Source of the DNA: Watersipora subatra
Taxonomy: Eukaryota > Bryozoa > Gymnolaemata > Cheilostomatida > Watersiporidae
Direction: 5' to 3'
Length of the DNA: 64,000 nt
Assembly: GCF_963576615.1 (NCBI RefSeq)
Contig: NC_088711.1
Location: 16,229,869 to 16,293,868, forward strand
Shown here one piece after another: positions 12,801 through 24,968 of the stretch (the first letter of the stretch is position 1; each line of letters starts with the position of its first letter). A program made the translations under genes and the position numbers. The notes beneath the pieces are model-generated. The model saw nothing but the letters and a program-made list of their open reading frames with translations. It was not told the DNA's origin and made no database searches.

Positions 12801-14532
12801 ACAAACTACAGTTAGTTCAAATTATTTTCCTTGCAAGAGAAAATGTGAATAAACCAATGGTTTTCTTATGTTCATCACATTTTTTATGACTTCAATTCCT
12901 AGCCATTTGAATCTCCTTGAATATGTTGTCGGTCTCTGTTGACTTATTGCCTTTTTGCTGCATATTGGCCTAAAAATCTTTCTACTCACTGTTAGGTTAT
13001 AATGCTCCTTACAATTGATATCTGTATAACCAGATTTGAAGAATCCTAAATCCAACAAAAACAAGACACCAGGATTTTGCGACAGTGAGAGAGAAGGGCT
13101 CACTCAGCTACTAGATGAAGGGTTCCTCGACACCTTTAGGCTTCTTTACCCAAAAAAGGAACACGCCTACAGTTTCTGGAGTTACATGGGAAATGCGAGA
13201 GAGAAAAATGTTGGATGGTGAGCTACTTGAGCTAGTTAAGGCTAGTGTTTGGTTAGTTAAGGCTAGTGTTTGGTTAGTTAAGGCTAGTGTTTGGTTAGTT
13301 AAGGCTAGTGTTTGGTTAGTTAAGGCTAGTGTTTGGTTAGTTAAGGCTAGTGTTTGGTTAGTTAAGGCTAGTGTTTGGTTAGTTAAGGCTAGTGTTTGGT
13401 TAGTTAAGGCTAGTGAGGCTAGTGTTTTTGTCTGAAAGCTATTTATATAATCCGCTGTTGGTACACTCAGGCCGGAATGTAGATTTCTGTTTAAAGCTTT
13501 TTAATTTTGTGGTACTCTACCTGCTCAGAGATGGGATCTAAAGATTAACATTCTATATCATAGCATCTCAGTTAAAATTGTAACCAGTGAATGTCGATGT
13601 TAGTTGGGGCTTGAAAACTGTAGTACACAAGAATGTGCATTAAGCCGAGTTTTAATTCTTTTCATTTAGTTTCTGTAACTTCCATTTAATGACTTTTGGA
13701 AACATTAGCAATGAGTTTCAAGATTAGAAATGAAACATGCAATTTAAAATAAATCGAGGTGGAACTGACAAAGTCAGTGTAGAGCTTGAAATCAATGAAC
13801 CGATTTTGCAAAATAGAAAATGTTTAAAAAAAAGCCTTGATCACGTTTTTCCTTTATGGTCAAATTTGTGGCGAGGTAAAATCTTATTTTAGCAAATATT
13901 GAATGCAATAAAATGTTGAAACTTGAGTAATTCTGATATATATTTCACTCAAACAATGTAAAAATAACTTACAAGTCCATTTAGTTGATATTTTTACTAA
14001 CATAGTACTGTCAGACATTCCTACAAAGATTCTGCTAGCACTCCGTCAGCTTGGTTGTTACAGCTCTTCGATGCGTAAATTATAGGCTGTGTCACATGAT
14101 TTGCATTTTACACCAATTTTACAAATAATGTTCTTGAGAATCATCCCTACTACAATGTGTCATACAAAGCACTCATCCCACGATCAGCATAGCCTGTATT
14201 CCAAGTTGATATCTTAACAGCATTTTTCATCAGTAAACTGCAGTGATCGAGCAATTTTGGTTAAAAAAAACTGGGGTGATGCAGTGATAAGATTTTGCTA
14301 TGCTGAAAAGTGAAATGATCACTTTGAAATTCAAAATAAAATAATAATTTGTTAAAACATGAACACGTTGTTAATGTTATCGTCTTGTTGATGTACACAC
14401 CCATTTGCTTTCAGGAGACTGGATTATTTCCTCATTTCAAATAGATTGGAGGATAAACTGTGCGACAGTTTTATGAGAACAGATGTGAAAGGCAGTGATC
14501 ACTGTCCTGTGGGACTTCTAATGGCTCTCTAA
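9812..14532 (+). CDS. APEX1: AP endonuclease 1 (base excision repair)
   Basis: Complete seven-exon model, 307 residues: 9812-9832, 10302-10481, 11523-11724, 12097-12168, 12252-12398, 13034-13217 and 14415-14532 (TAA). Phases agree at all six junctions. APEX1 cuts the DNA backbone 5' of abasic sites in the nucleus; the protein starts MPKRKAT, a basic nuclear-import-like leader. The exonuclease III/endonuclease fold is complete: [14 protein letters not shown] (metal-binding Glu), SGYSGVG, VTVYVPNSGRG (catalytic Tyr), [12 protein letters not shown] (Asp and Asn), [15 protein letters not shown] and GSDHCP (catalytic Asp-His). The Asp of human NVDG is Asn here, as in E. coli ExoIII, so this is not a lost residue. 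The N-terminal extension is shorter and diverged. Intron 6 holds a 21-bp minisatellite. It converges with CNEP1R1. Confidence 0.97.
13232..13428. repeat. 21-bp minisatellite, about nine copies
   Basis: The unit GTTAAGGCTAGTGTTTGGTTA is repeated head to tail with almost no divergence, starting 15 bases after the APEX1 exon 6 donor. Because 21 is a multiple of three it leaves reading frames open, but it is intronic. Confidence 0.95.
14030..14215. repeat. Dispersed repeat of about 185 bp, copy 1
   Basis: Similar along its whole length to 15686-15870 in the same orientation. Shared blocks include GCGTAAATTATAGGCTGTG, TCACATGATTTGCAT and AATAATGTTCTTGAGAA, ending near CATAGCCTGTAT. It lies in APEX1 intron 6. 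No tRNA boxes or inverted ends are obvious, so the family is unknown. Confidence 0.8.
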
Positions 14533-14727
14533 AATCTCAGAAGCATTACTTACATAAAAGAAACAATGCCTTTGTAAATAATATATTATATTATCTACAT
14601 ATAATATGTACCAGTATTACTTTCTAGTCATTCAATAATTGTACAGTGTTTACAGCTTTTGTACATGTCAAAGGTTACTTTTTCACATTTCCAGCACATG
14701 AGCTATCTCAGTGGCCATAATTGCATG

Positions 14728-17700
14728 TCATGTTGGTCGTGGTTTCAGTATCAGTTTTCCTGTCTACAAATAGATTTACCAGACATTGTTGGAGGTGGTG
14801 ATCCTGCTTGTTCATTCGATGTTACTTGATTACCCAGATAATCTGACTTGTCAATATATAACTACTTACATCATCGCAAGCCATGTTATAATCTTCTAAA
14901 ACCAGCCGACACCGAGATGCAATTCTGTGAAAATGTTAAGAAATTGTCAATTAGCAAAAATGCCTATCAACTGTAGAATCACATAAAAACCTTAATGATG
15001 TATTTGGACATCATCACACAAACCATCATATCAAGGCAATAGTTCTGCCTTGGTGCATATGTGTAGTGGTTAAATGAGCTCTACATAATTTCTAGCAAAA
15101 TACACCATATCAGTAAGTAATATGGTCTTGATGTCGTTCGCCAAGCTGATTAAAACCAATCTATCATAGCTTTTACATGTATATATAAAAAATACAGATT
15201 GTATAGACAACTCCTGCAGTGACCATGAATGGTTGAACCAAAAAGGATACATTGAAGGAGCGACAACTCTCTTGTGTATTCCAGCAAGAAAGAGAAGCAG
15301 TAGAAGCAAGACAGACGATGTGAAGAGCCAATGGTCAAAAAGGGATTGAGCAAATGTTGTCTGTAAATATACAAATTTTTATCATGCCATCTGAATAGAA
15401 AGACAACACGCTCCATAAGCAGTAAATACCAATTCTTAGCCAATACCAAATCAATAATGTAGGAAAAGTGTTTGAAGGTAATACCTGCAGAGTCTTTGGG
15501 TCTCTTAGCCAATTCCATGCACCAGTAGCTGTGCAGACTGTAGTTATGATTAGGACAACTACAACATAGTAACAATACGCTGAATGCCAGTAAAGCATAA
15601 CATGAAACAAAGACAGGCAAATTGGTTGTAATCACTGTTTTTAACCATGGAACATTATAATCGCTAATATATTTTAATATCTCTGCTAGTACTCTGTTAG
15701 CTTGGTTGTCACAGCTCCTCGACGCGTAAATTATAGGCTGTGTCACATGATTTGCATCTGACAAATTTTATAAATAATGTTCTTGAGAACCATCCCTACC
15801 AGAATGTGTCGTACAACGCACTCATCTTACGAGCAGCATAGCCTGTATAGCAGGTTGAAATATCGGCTATGTTATATTATATATTACGTAAACAACACAT
15901 GTAATATATATATATAGTGAAATACACATCATGAAGTATTTATTATTACATGAACTAGTATGTTTCATTTGATATCAAATGTTAATTGATTGATTAATTA
16001 TTGATTATTATTAATTGATTAATTAATTGTTAATTACAAGAGAGTTGAAGAATAACTAAACAGCTTTCTCCCAACTACATGGCTAATGACAACATTCCAG
16101 CTTCAATGATGTAATCTACATACCAAGACGGAAACTCAACCTTCATAAAACTTAAAAACAAGACTTTGAATAATTACACAACTATGATACTACATTACAC
16201 AACATCTAACTTGCTTCACTTGCAATAAACGTAAAATCTTGAAACTATATTACACATCGCCTAAACTGGTTTGCTTGTAATTGCACATTTATAAAATGTA
16301 AAAATGATCGAAAATTTTTACGTAGATCGTATAAACGCTTCTCTGATAAGCTAACAAAATCACTACAGAAGTGAACCCATAGTAGAGTATATAATCATCT
16401 AAGAAACAGAGGTTTTGAGTGTCTCATAACAGAGATCCAGTTGAAACTTGGTTAGCCATGACATTTATAACTGATAGTGTATATGTACATGTATATCTGC
16501 CATGACTTCTTTCAAGTTTTTATGGCCACCTCTCAAACTATTTATTAGATTACCAAATAATGCCTTCATTTGAATGCAATCCATTTTAGAAAAGAACAGT
16601 TATATTGAGTGTTGCACATAAGTATTCTAAAAATGAAATCCTAGATTAATCATTAAATGACTGGCTGCGTAGCAAGTCATTCTAATTTTTTACATTGTTA
16701 TATTGGTAAAAATATTATAACCTCAATAGTTGTTCTAAGTGATTTTCTAATGAAGGTATGCATATGACGTTGAGTCGCTGTACAGGAGACAAATTAGATC
16801 ATCAAAAAGTCGATACATTAAAACATTGATGAAAATATAGATGTAAAATAACACCAGGCCAAGAAAGATAAATAACAATTAAGTCAATGCAATAACTATA
16901 ATAAGCTTTTAAAGAAAAAGTCTGTTGAAAAAATATTGTTTATAGAAGAAAACGGTTGCACAGAGATCAACTTGATTGTATCAAAACATAATTGTAGCTT
17001 TTAAAAATTAAGATGGAAAACTTTTAATATTTTTTATTATATTTTAAATAATTTTTTTAATAAAAGAGCAAAGTAAATGGATATAATTTTTTAAGCATGC
17101 AATCTATGCTACCAATTTTGACAGGGCTTTAAAGTAGCTACTACAGTTACTACTTCAACATTCATCAAAGCATAGAATGAGAGGCCGTGAATTCAAGTAT
17201 AAAAATGTCGATGGTGTGAGATGAGATGTCAATGGTCCGACTAATGAATGGTTATTCAATGGTTCATATTTATACTTTAGTGGATCAATTAAATTGCGGT
17301 CATAGAGAGTCACTGATTGTGATAACTTAAGCCACGGCATTTCTAAAGTACCAAAAGAACTTATCGGAACGAGGAGATCTTCAGCTCTTGTGGATGTTTC
17401 AGGGCTAGAAGCATTAAAGTGACAATAAATGTGGATGTTTCATAAAAATGTCATCAGTACCATAGGGTTCAGTAACCAGTGTTAAAATGTAAATAAAGCT
17501 GCCTGCAGCCAGTAAGCTTTTGTTGCTCTTTCACCAGTGGTGTATTTAAATTCAGTAGATATTCTGTTTAAAACTGTACACTCTCGATAACATTGACCCT
17601 CAGCAAACACTCATGCACGTTACAAAAAGGGAGTGGAACAGTCTATCAAAGTTCCTATCTGCCAAAACATAGTGTTTTCCGACATACTTCTCCAGCGTGA

Positions 17701-18279
17701 TGTGGCAGGCTGTAGTGCTGATATGACCTCCGTCAGCCTCCTTTCAAACGCTTTAAGATCTGTAACACATTCAAACAAACAGAAGTAGTTTAAAATACAT
17801 GTATGTCGTACATGTACATACGTACACATATATAGCCTATACATATATATGTATATATATACTGTTACAATAAATGAACTCGGATATAATTAATTAGGTA
17901 ATGATAATAAAGAATAGTCAACAGTACATAGCTAAATCAATAAATAATTTAAAGAATAGTTTGCACTATCTCTTAATTAATGTTCATCCTTGAGACTGAG
18001 AGTAGTTGAAACAAGTATAACCTATCCTGTAAACTATTTATATACTTTCTTTACTTGCATATAAATATATATACTGCTTATAGAAAAAGAGCTGTCATAA
18101 TCTATAGCCAACATTATATAAAATAATTGTTTAATTTAAGACTGATATGGCTTACAACACAATAACATTTAAGGCACACAACTCCAGTAATAACTATGGC
18201 ATATCAGATGGTGCATATTGTAAGTTGTGCTCTGCTTGAAGAGTATCATTTGCATACCTTCTGTCTGCTCGTGAGACAT
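14728..18279 (-). CDS. CNEP1R1: Nuclear envelope phosphatase regulatory subunit 1 (TMEM188)
   Basis: Complete six-exon model, 122 residues (human 125): 18279-18258, 17759-17688, 15558-15485, 15360-15251, 14924-14870 and 14763-14728 (TGA); all phases agree. CNEP1R1 binds and stabilises the phosphatase CTDNEP1 at the nuclear envelope/ER, which dephosphorylates lipin to control lipid synthesis. The protein begins MSHEQTEDLKAFERRLTE and continues LQPATSRWR. The first membrane segment IVLIITTVCTATGAWNWL is nearly identical to the family; the second, SSVLLLLLFLAGIHKRVVAPS, ends in the invariant GIHKRVVAPS. The tail IIASRCRLVLEDYNMACDD and TGKLILKPRP matches the cytosolic end. The start exon has only seven codons plus one base. 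Intron 2 is about 2.1 kb and holds a dispersed repeat. The stop lies 195 bp from that of APEX1. Confidence 0.96.
15686..15870. repeat. Dispersed repeat of about 185 bp, copy 2
   Basis: Partner of 14030-14215. It lies in intron 2 of CNEP1R1 and is followed by AT-rich sequence with a TTAATTGATTAATTAATTG run near 16009. Confidence 0.8.
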
Positions 18280-18849
18280 CTATTCCAACAAACTGTTTGA
18301 CGGCTTAACTAAGATCAAGTGTAGGTCAATACCTTCAATCAGAGAAATGTGATGATCAGCTTTTATCACATTTCTAATATGCATGTAAAGCTGTACCTCT
18401 GTATATATAGTTATTTTTTTTACATTTATTAAGGATGTTAAGGCAAATATTCATTTTGGAATAAACTGTATTTCATAAATTCATTCCACAAACCAAAAAT
18501 CCTAACAATAAGTATTTAAGGTCCCGTAAAACCTCTATTTGAATGCCATGGTGCCTTCAAAATAGCTCGTCAGAATTTTGGGAAGATCAATTTAACCCTA
18601 TTACGAATGAAGCGAATGTCACCTATATTTTGCACTCTGAGATGAACAGCAACCACGAAAGAACTACTGGTAATTGTTGTTGATGTAACTGTGTCATTAT
18701 TAGTACTGTTGTGCAGACACTTCTAGTGATCACTTTCTATTATAGATTGGTAAAGATCAAATAATGGCAAAGCGGCCGTCAAACGGAGGTGGCGTTTAAA
18801 TAAAGGTGATGTTTAAATAGAGGTGTTACACTAATCACACATGGCATTA

Positions 18850-19252
18850 AAGGCTGGTTCACACTATATCGCAGTATGTCGGCGCTAACTCCACAATACA
18901 TCGGTGATCGTCTGGGATAACATTGTGCACACTATCACAAACCCATCTGCAGCATAGCATTCTCATTATAGAATGCAGTAAACAAAATGATGAAATACTA
19001 TTCCTGCAGCAGCTATCTTGAAGGGAAATATGGATCAAGCAACCTGCGACAACCAGTCACCATCACCGAAGTGGCGCACACTACACAGACTGTCGCGGGT
19101 GCACATTGAAATATTGTGGAAGTTTGGCAGCTGCAATGTTTTTTGACATATCTGCATTGCCTTGGTGATGTCATCAGTCTAAAGTACACATAGTCGAAGA
19201 ATAATCGCCGAGAAGACAACTCAATCATATGACGATACAGTGTGAACCCCTT
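18850..19252. mobile_element. Harbinger-like MITE, 403 bp
   Basis: The ends are inverted: GGTTCACACTATATCG at the left and CGATACAGTGTGAACC at the right (15 of 16 positions pair). A TTA target duplication flanks it (18847-18849 and 19253-19255), the TWA type favoured by PIF/Harbinger elements. No transposase is encoded. Confidence 0.82.
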
Positions 19253-19255
19253 TTA

Positions 19256-20139
19256 CAGCAAAGGAATTATACAAAAATAGATAAAACCTAAAACTAAACT
19301 AAAAAGTTACCTTACATGAAAACAACCAAATTATTAATGTACAAATAATTAAAGATTTTTCTTGTTACTTTACCTTAGTGACATGAAAATAGAAGTGTAT
19401 GCTTGGGATGAAAAGGTAGAGTGGGAGAAAATGATACAATAACTTAGTTTATATACTATTGATACAACTTTCAACTATTCAAGACTTCACACAACATAAA
19501 GGACTTCTATTATATTCAGTGGCAACATATGGACTGAATCACTACTGTAACAGAGAGAATGTTACAATGTGAGGTTTTACATTGAAGTTTGTGGATGTTG
19601 CCCTAATATTTACGATATTACTTGATATTTTTGATAAACTACTACGTTATTGCACATCAGTTCAGAAGGCAGACATCACTAGTTTTCCTGTTTGTTTGGA
19701 ACATGTGTGATATGAGATGCTATATAGAATGCCAAAAAATTTCAAGGAAAATATGTTTTCTGGCTAAATCTTGCAAATGTCTATGGCACAGTTTGTCAAA
19801 ATGTGATTGGCTTCACAATAGCTCAATAATGGGTTCCAGAATGTGTGAAAGAGGTGGTTAGAAAGTGTTATAGCTTCCTTCAAATGTGGTTCATCAATGA
19901 TTTATTCACAACATCATGGCAAAATTTAGCAGTAAGTAAGTACATCATTGGGTGTACTATGTCATCCCTGTTATGTTGTGTCAGTTGTTGTTAGAGGTGC
20001 AAAGGGTGTTGTGAGAGGACTTCTTGTGGCAAAAAATCAAGCACTCACTCCTATATGAGGGTTTGAGAATGACACCAGCATTCTATGTCAGAATGAATAA
20101 TAAGTACACTGTAGTCTTGACAATGTACAGTGTCTGAGT
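19256..20139. other. Gene-free stretch
   Basis: AT-rich, with no recognised coding or repeat structure. Its 3' part may belong to the LINE relic that follows. Confidence 0.3.
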
Positions 20140-21030
20140 GGATAGTGTCAGATGAAGTTCAAACCACCAAAACACAGGACTCAATCACTAAGGAAAGAAA
20201 ATGAGTCAGCAGTGAGCCTCTTCATTGGCATGGATAAAATTCCAATAGTAGGTAAATTGTCATTCAAAAGTTTGGGTAACTGGTATTGCATTCTTTTATC
20301 TGACAGATTCAAAAGTGGGGTAGGGTAATAGCAGATGAGTTGAGAGAAGGGTTAAGCAAATGAAAACTTTGGTCTGTATCCTTCAATTTGCTATCTTGTG
20401 GCCGATTCAAGTTTACGATGTACTGCTACTGCCAGTACAATGGATGGAACAAATGGTGAGTGTTGAAGTTAAAAAGTGGCTTGGGGTAACTCAAAGTGTC
20501 AACAGAAATGCTTTATTAGCAAAGGACTTGAACGTCTCAATTCTAATGAAGTCTTTAGTGAAAGAACAAAAAGCTGGTAAAACCAGGTCATCCATCATTT
20601 TAAAGGAATCTAATGATTAAATCTTTCATAATTGTCCATCTGATATGTTGACTGGTTGCAAACAGCACGCTAACAATGAGGTGAGAGATGCTCTTGTTAA
20701 AGTAGAGATCAAAGAAATTCACTTCAAACCAAGCTGTCTCAAAATGACATCAAGTTCGCTCGACAGCATAAGGGGTAAAAAAGTGGGATCTCAAGTGATC
20801 TGAGCACATTAAAGCACATTTTAACATGTAACAGAGGTCTGTCTATCCATGATTACATGACATCACAATCAAGTGCTTTGTAGATAGACCTTGGTAGGCA
20901 GCTTCCAGTTTTACATTGTGTCACTTTACCTTGACAACAACCAGACCTAGTCCTTTATTCAGAGGCATCGAAAGAAGTTATCATGATTGAGCTAACAGTT
21001 TCAGAGAAAGGAAACATGCAGTGATCTCAT
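20140..21030 (+). mobile_element. LINE relic with restriction-like endonuclease tail
   Basis: Several short reading frames in the same order resemble the C-terminal part of a non-LTR reverse-transcriptase protein: a KPPKHRTQSLRKEK-like start, SLGNWY, LWPIQVYDVLLLPV, then VKKWLGVTQSVNRNALL. The last part, PDLVLYSEASKEVIMIELTV, matches the PD-(D/E)xK-type endonuclease tail of R2/Hero-like LINEs. The copy is old, interrupted by frame changes and stops, and lacks the catalytic reverse-transcriptase core. Clade assignment is tentative. Confidence 0.55.
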
Positions 21031-22690
21031 CAGTAAAAGCTGGAAAGCTATGAGGATTTACACTCTGATTGGAAAATGAAAGGGTAGAAACATGAGGTTT
21101 TCGCAGTTATTTTTGCTTCCTACAGGTTGTGTCTCCAACTACATTATTGCAGTAGCCTGTTTATAGTTTGTATCTGCAATCAATTTAATAGCTCATCTTT
21201 TTTACTCCAATTATTTCCTTGCTGAACAGTTTAATATAATTTCAATATGCCAATTATGGAAAACTGCTACAAGCCCTTATTTTGACAGTGTCAGGTTGAG
21301 CTCACAAGCAACATAAAAAGCAATGTAGGCGACCTTCTAAAACTAGAAAGTAACAAAGTATGTAAATGAGAGTATGGCAGTAAAGTTGAGGTGAGAAGAT
21401 TGCAAAATTTATGATACAACCCCATTTTGTAGAACGACTCAAAAAGAAATTAAAGACACTATGGGTTTTAATATTGCTAAAAAGTTGTACAAGCCCATTG
21501 TAGGCATGCACACCCAGCTCAATAAGATGAAGACACTGAGTTCAAAGCATACTTATACAACTATGCTCTAACCAATAAAAGGAGAAGAGAGCATCGACAT
21601 TTTAACAGCCATAGGCTCATCACACGGAACACTTGCCAAATACTGCAACAGTAAACAACTAAAACATGCTAATCAAAGAAACATAACTAGTGGAAGCCAC
21701 ATGCAGTTTATACAATAGCTAGCCAAAACACATTTCATTTAAACCCGATGACATAGCTTACCGTAAAATCAGACAGCCTGAAGCAAAAGCTAATAGTTAA
21801 CTGAGAAGAAACATCACAAATACTGATATCACATGACTCAAATCAAGTTATACACTGACCGATCCTTTGCACCATATAAACACTAAGGCTGCAAAAAGCC
21901 ACTCGAGTAATGACATCATTTTTTTCGATTCTGCGGGCAAATGTCACACAATAACCTTTGAGAATACATTATTAACGCCATCATTCCCTATCAACCTATT
22001 CTAGGCTTCTATTAGTAAGGATGCAATTGTCTTCTCCAATAACAGGTACATACAAGCCAGTCAGGCAATGTTTAACTTTGTCCATGCTATGAATATGCTT
22101 TTCCTGCCAACCAGTGCTTAGCCTGTGAAACGATTCAGCTTCAAGTCATTAGAAGAAAATCACATCAGTCTCGATCCCAAGAACTATGACGATCTCAAAA
22201 AAACCAACTTAAGTGATAAAAAGTGTAAAAATAAGTAGGTAAATTCTGCTAATTACATAGTAAATTTTGTTTGTGAAAAATTCAAGGTCCTCAAACAAAC
22301 TGAAAGCTCAGGATGACATGCCTATTCCAGCTACTAAACCTTTGATTCAAATCTACAGCAACATACAAGATTTAAAGGGCCCTCCATCTTGCTTGGTCAC
22401 CACTACATACTCATTTTTGTTGATGCATACTCTATTATGATTTGTGTATATGTCTGTAGGCCAGAAGATTAAGTACTGACATATCAAACAATTCCTGCTG
22501 GATTTATAATACATAACCCATGTAAACAAACAAAAATACAGACCCAAAACCCTAGCAAGCAGCTATGGATAAGTAGTTGAACACAATCAAATAATACGAT
22601 GCCTAGGATTTAGTGCCATTACTAAATGAGGTTCAAAAACAAAAGGCAAGTGGTATATATCATAGAAAGAGAGGGAATAAAAATGAAAGA

Positions 22691-22730
22691 GAAAACTAAC
22701 AGCAAGCTAGTTGGCTTGCTGTTAGTTTTC
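22691..22730. repeat. Perfect 17-bp inverted repeat with a six-base loop
   Basis: GAAAACTAACAGCAAGC at 22691-22707 is followed by six bases and its exact reverse complement at 22714-22730. Part of the right arm, TTGCTGTTAGTTTTC, is repeated just after, near 22735. It would form a strong hairpin in RNA of either strand; no neighbouring gene explains it. Confidence 0.8.
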
Positions 22731-23208
22731 TATTGCTGTTAGTTTTCAAAATGCTTTACAAAAGTGATTATCAGCGATTGAAGCTAACGCAAAAAATCAT
22801 TCGGAATATATAGCTTACTTCTAAAAAATCGTGCAGGGCATTATAAGATTGCACGGCACTCCTCGTGTATAACTTAACGTAAATAGAGTCAAATCATGAA
22901 TACTAGAAAGTGATTTATTCTCGCCACAATCAATGATTCAAATGTACTATGTACTTCGTCTAGTAGAAAACATCGACATGCGTTGACAGATATGTGCATA
23001 AAGAATCAATAATTAATAGAAAATCGGAATATAAGAAACAGTTTGGAATATAAAACGCAACCTATCAATTGAAAAAATTATATAACACTTCTTAACATAT
23101 CCACTATTGAATTTAAAACAATATTTCTTAACATTCCAAGTCACAGTTTGTCAATATAACCATACGGCGCACAGAAAGCGGTTTTTTATATTTGGTGGAA
23201 TACCCGAG

Positions 23209-23439
23209 CTTTGAAGTGGACTTCTTTAGAATGGAGATACCCATGTTACTGACTCCGAACTAAATAGTCTTCAAGGCTACTTGTCTCAAAATTCGGCGAC
23301 GGCAACAGCAGTCGGCAAAACCAATCAAAGAGAAGACAACTTTGCTTGACCCGCAAACGAGTGTTTTACGCACAACTACTGCCAATAAACCTACAACAGG
23401 TTATACGGAGTTTGAAAGTTATCTGACTTCCTTAGAACA
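23209..23439 (+). CDS. Candidate exon of unknown gene
   Basis: A stretch richer in G+C than its surroundings, ending in a good donor (GAACAG|GTATGT at 23439). The frame in phase with the donor reads LLDPQTSVLRTTTANK and GYTEFESYLTSLEQ and opens just after a TAA near 23261. A second frame, open from a possible acceptor near 23230, overlaps it. No ATG, partner exon or known family is seen. It may be an exon of an unseen gene or a decayed copy. Confidence 0.2.
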
Positions 23440-24968
23440 GGTATGTGCTAACTAGAATTCTGTTAGACATGCAAATGCTCTCCAATTTAATAGCGGTATC
23501 TATAGATGGAAGGATAGAATACTATCTAGCATCTACACTACTATCTAAATTACATACAGCACACAGCACACAGCACACTTGAACATACCGTATATAGGCC
23601 CTACAATATAAATGAATTTGCCTTCAGCAACAAATACTATCATAGAAAAAGCCTCATGGCTAAAACCTGTTACCTAAAATACTAACCATGAAAACCAATA
23701 ATTAATCATCAGTCTCTACGATTAACCACTAATATCCTTGCAGTTCTCTTTGAAAGACAAGATAAAGCATAAAGGTTACTCCAGTCAAGAATATTTTACA
23801 AAGCACTCATTCACAGTCAAATTAGCCCATCTGCACTGGTATCAGATCTAACAATGTTCACTATTTATTGTGGACGACCATAACTAAAAATGTACCAGCC
23901 TAGCTCAAAGGTATATTGTGAAAACAATGTTGCAAGTTTACGGAAATAACATACATTTTACAATGTTTATGGATGTCTATATATTGATAATGGAGTTGTT
24001 TCCTCAATGAATGTTCTGACCAAATATGCTAGTAGAATTTGAGCATTTACAATTTAAATAGAAGATGGAGCTAGATGCTTACCACCCAGTAAAGAACAGT
24101 AAAAACTTGGAGGTCACAGAATTGTTTCTAAACAAACAAAAAACTAATCTACAATTGAAATCTCACTATTTGCCTTGTTTCTAGAAGTTTATGCATCAAT
24201 AAAACTATTTGTGGCTATAAGAAATTTTTTATTCAAATTTGAAGTTCTTATTTTATACAAAAAAAACTTTTGAGTCTACAAAATAGACCGATCTAAGTTA
24301 TATTAACAATCAATCATAATAACTTTAGGCACTGTAGCTAATTTAATTAGCAAATGATGAAAATACAAATATCTCAAGCGCCATCAGCACTAACATACTG
24401 GTTAATTAAAAATGTGGTACAAAAACATGAATAACCTATCTTGAGCAACATATTATATCCATAGATTATGAAAAAACATAAAAACACACAATCAAATGTG
24501 TTATCATTTGAGGGAAAATACTGCAAAAGCACCCGATAATTTATACAACAAGCAATAATAGTGCGACTGTTGCAATACGATGAGATGGAAATGACCGAGT
24601 GTAAAAAAAGTTTCATTTAGAAATAATGATATAAATGCTTAGAACTACAATCCGGACACATTTACTAATGAACAACACCATTTTGGTCTTGTCTTACTCA
24701 GATTAACATAGACATGTTGATTAACACAGATGTGTTAATTAACATAGACGTGTTAATTACCTAAAAATCTGGGACAGGATCCAATAAAACAATTCAGTGC
24801 ATACAAGGAAACAGGTTATCTAAAAGGGTAAAAGCTTAAATTCTTAGTCAGAGGTGAGTTTCCATCCCTACAATTCACTGCCACTATATGCTTTGTGCTG
24901 CGGATGTCCATGATATACGAACATTAAAATGCTTACAGATTTACTAAACATCTCAAAGAGAGGAGGCA

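Larger units (their letters stand above)
21031..24968. other. Gene-poor stretch
   Basis: Apart from the hairpin at 22691 and the candidate exon at 23209 I see nothing definable. At 24717-24760 there are three short GTGTTAATTAAC-like repeats. The 3' UTR of the minus-strand dehydratase gene should lie at the right end. Confidence 0.3.

Noticed and set aside
13115-13435. Frame encoding VWLVKAS repeats
   Set aside because: It is the 21-bp intronic minisatellite read through; exon 6 of APEX1 ends at 13217 with a clear donor.
15150-15764. 204-residue minus-strand frame rich in hydrophobic residues
   Set aside because: It runs through exons 2 and 3 of CNEP1R1 in the wrong frame and across an intron; the spliced model explains the region.
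20360-20620. 86-residue frame as a host gene
   Set aside because: Its KWLGVTQSVNRNAL motif and the downstream endonuclease-like tail mark it as part of a LINE relic.
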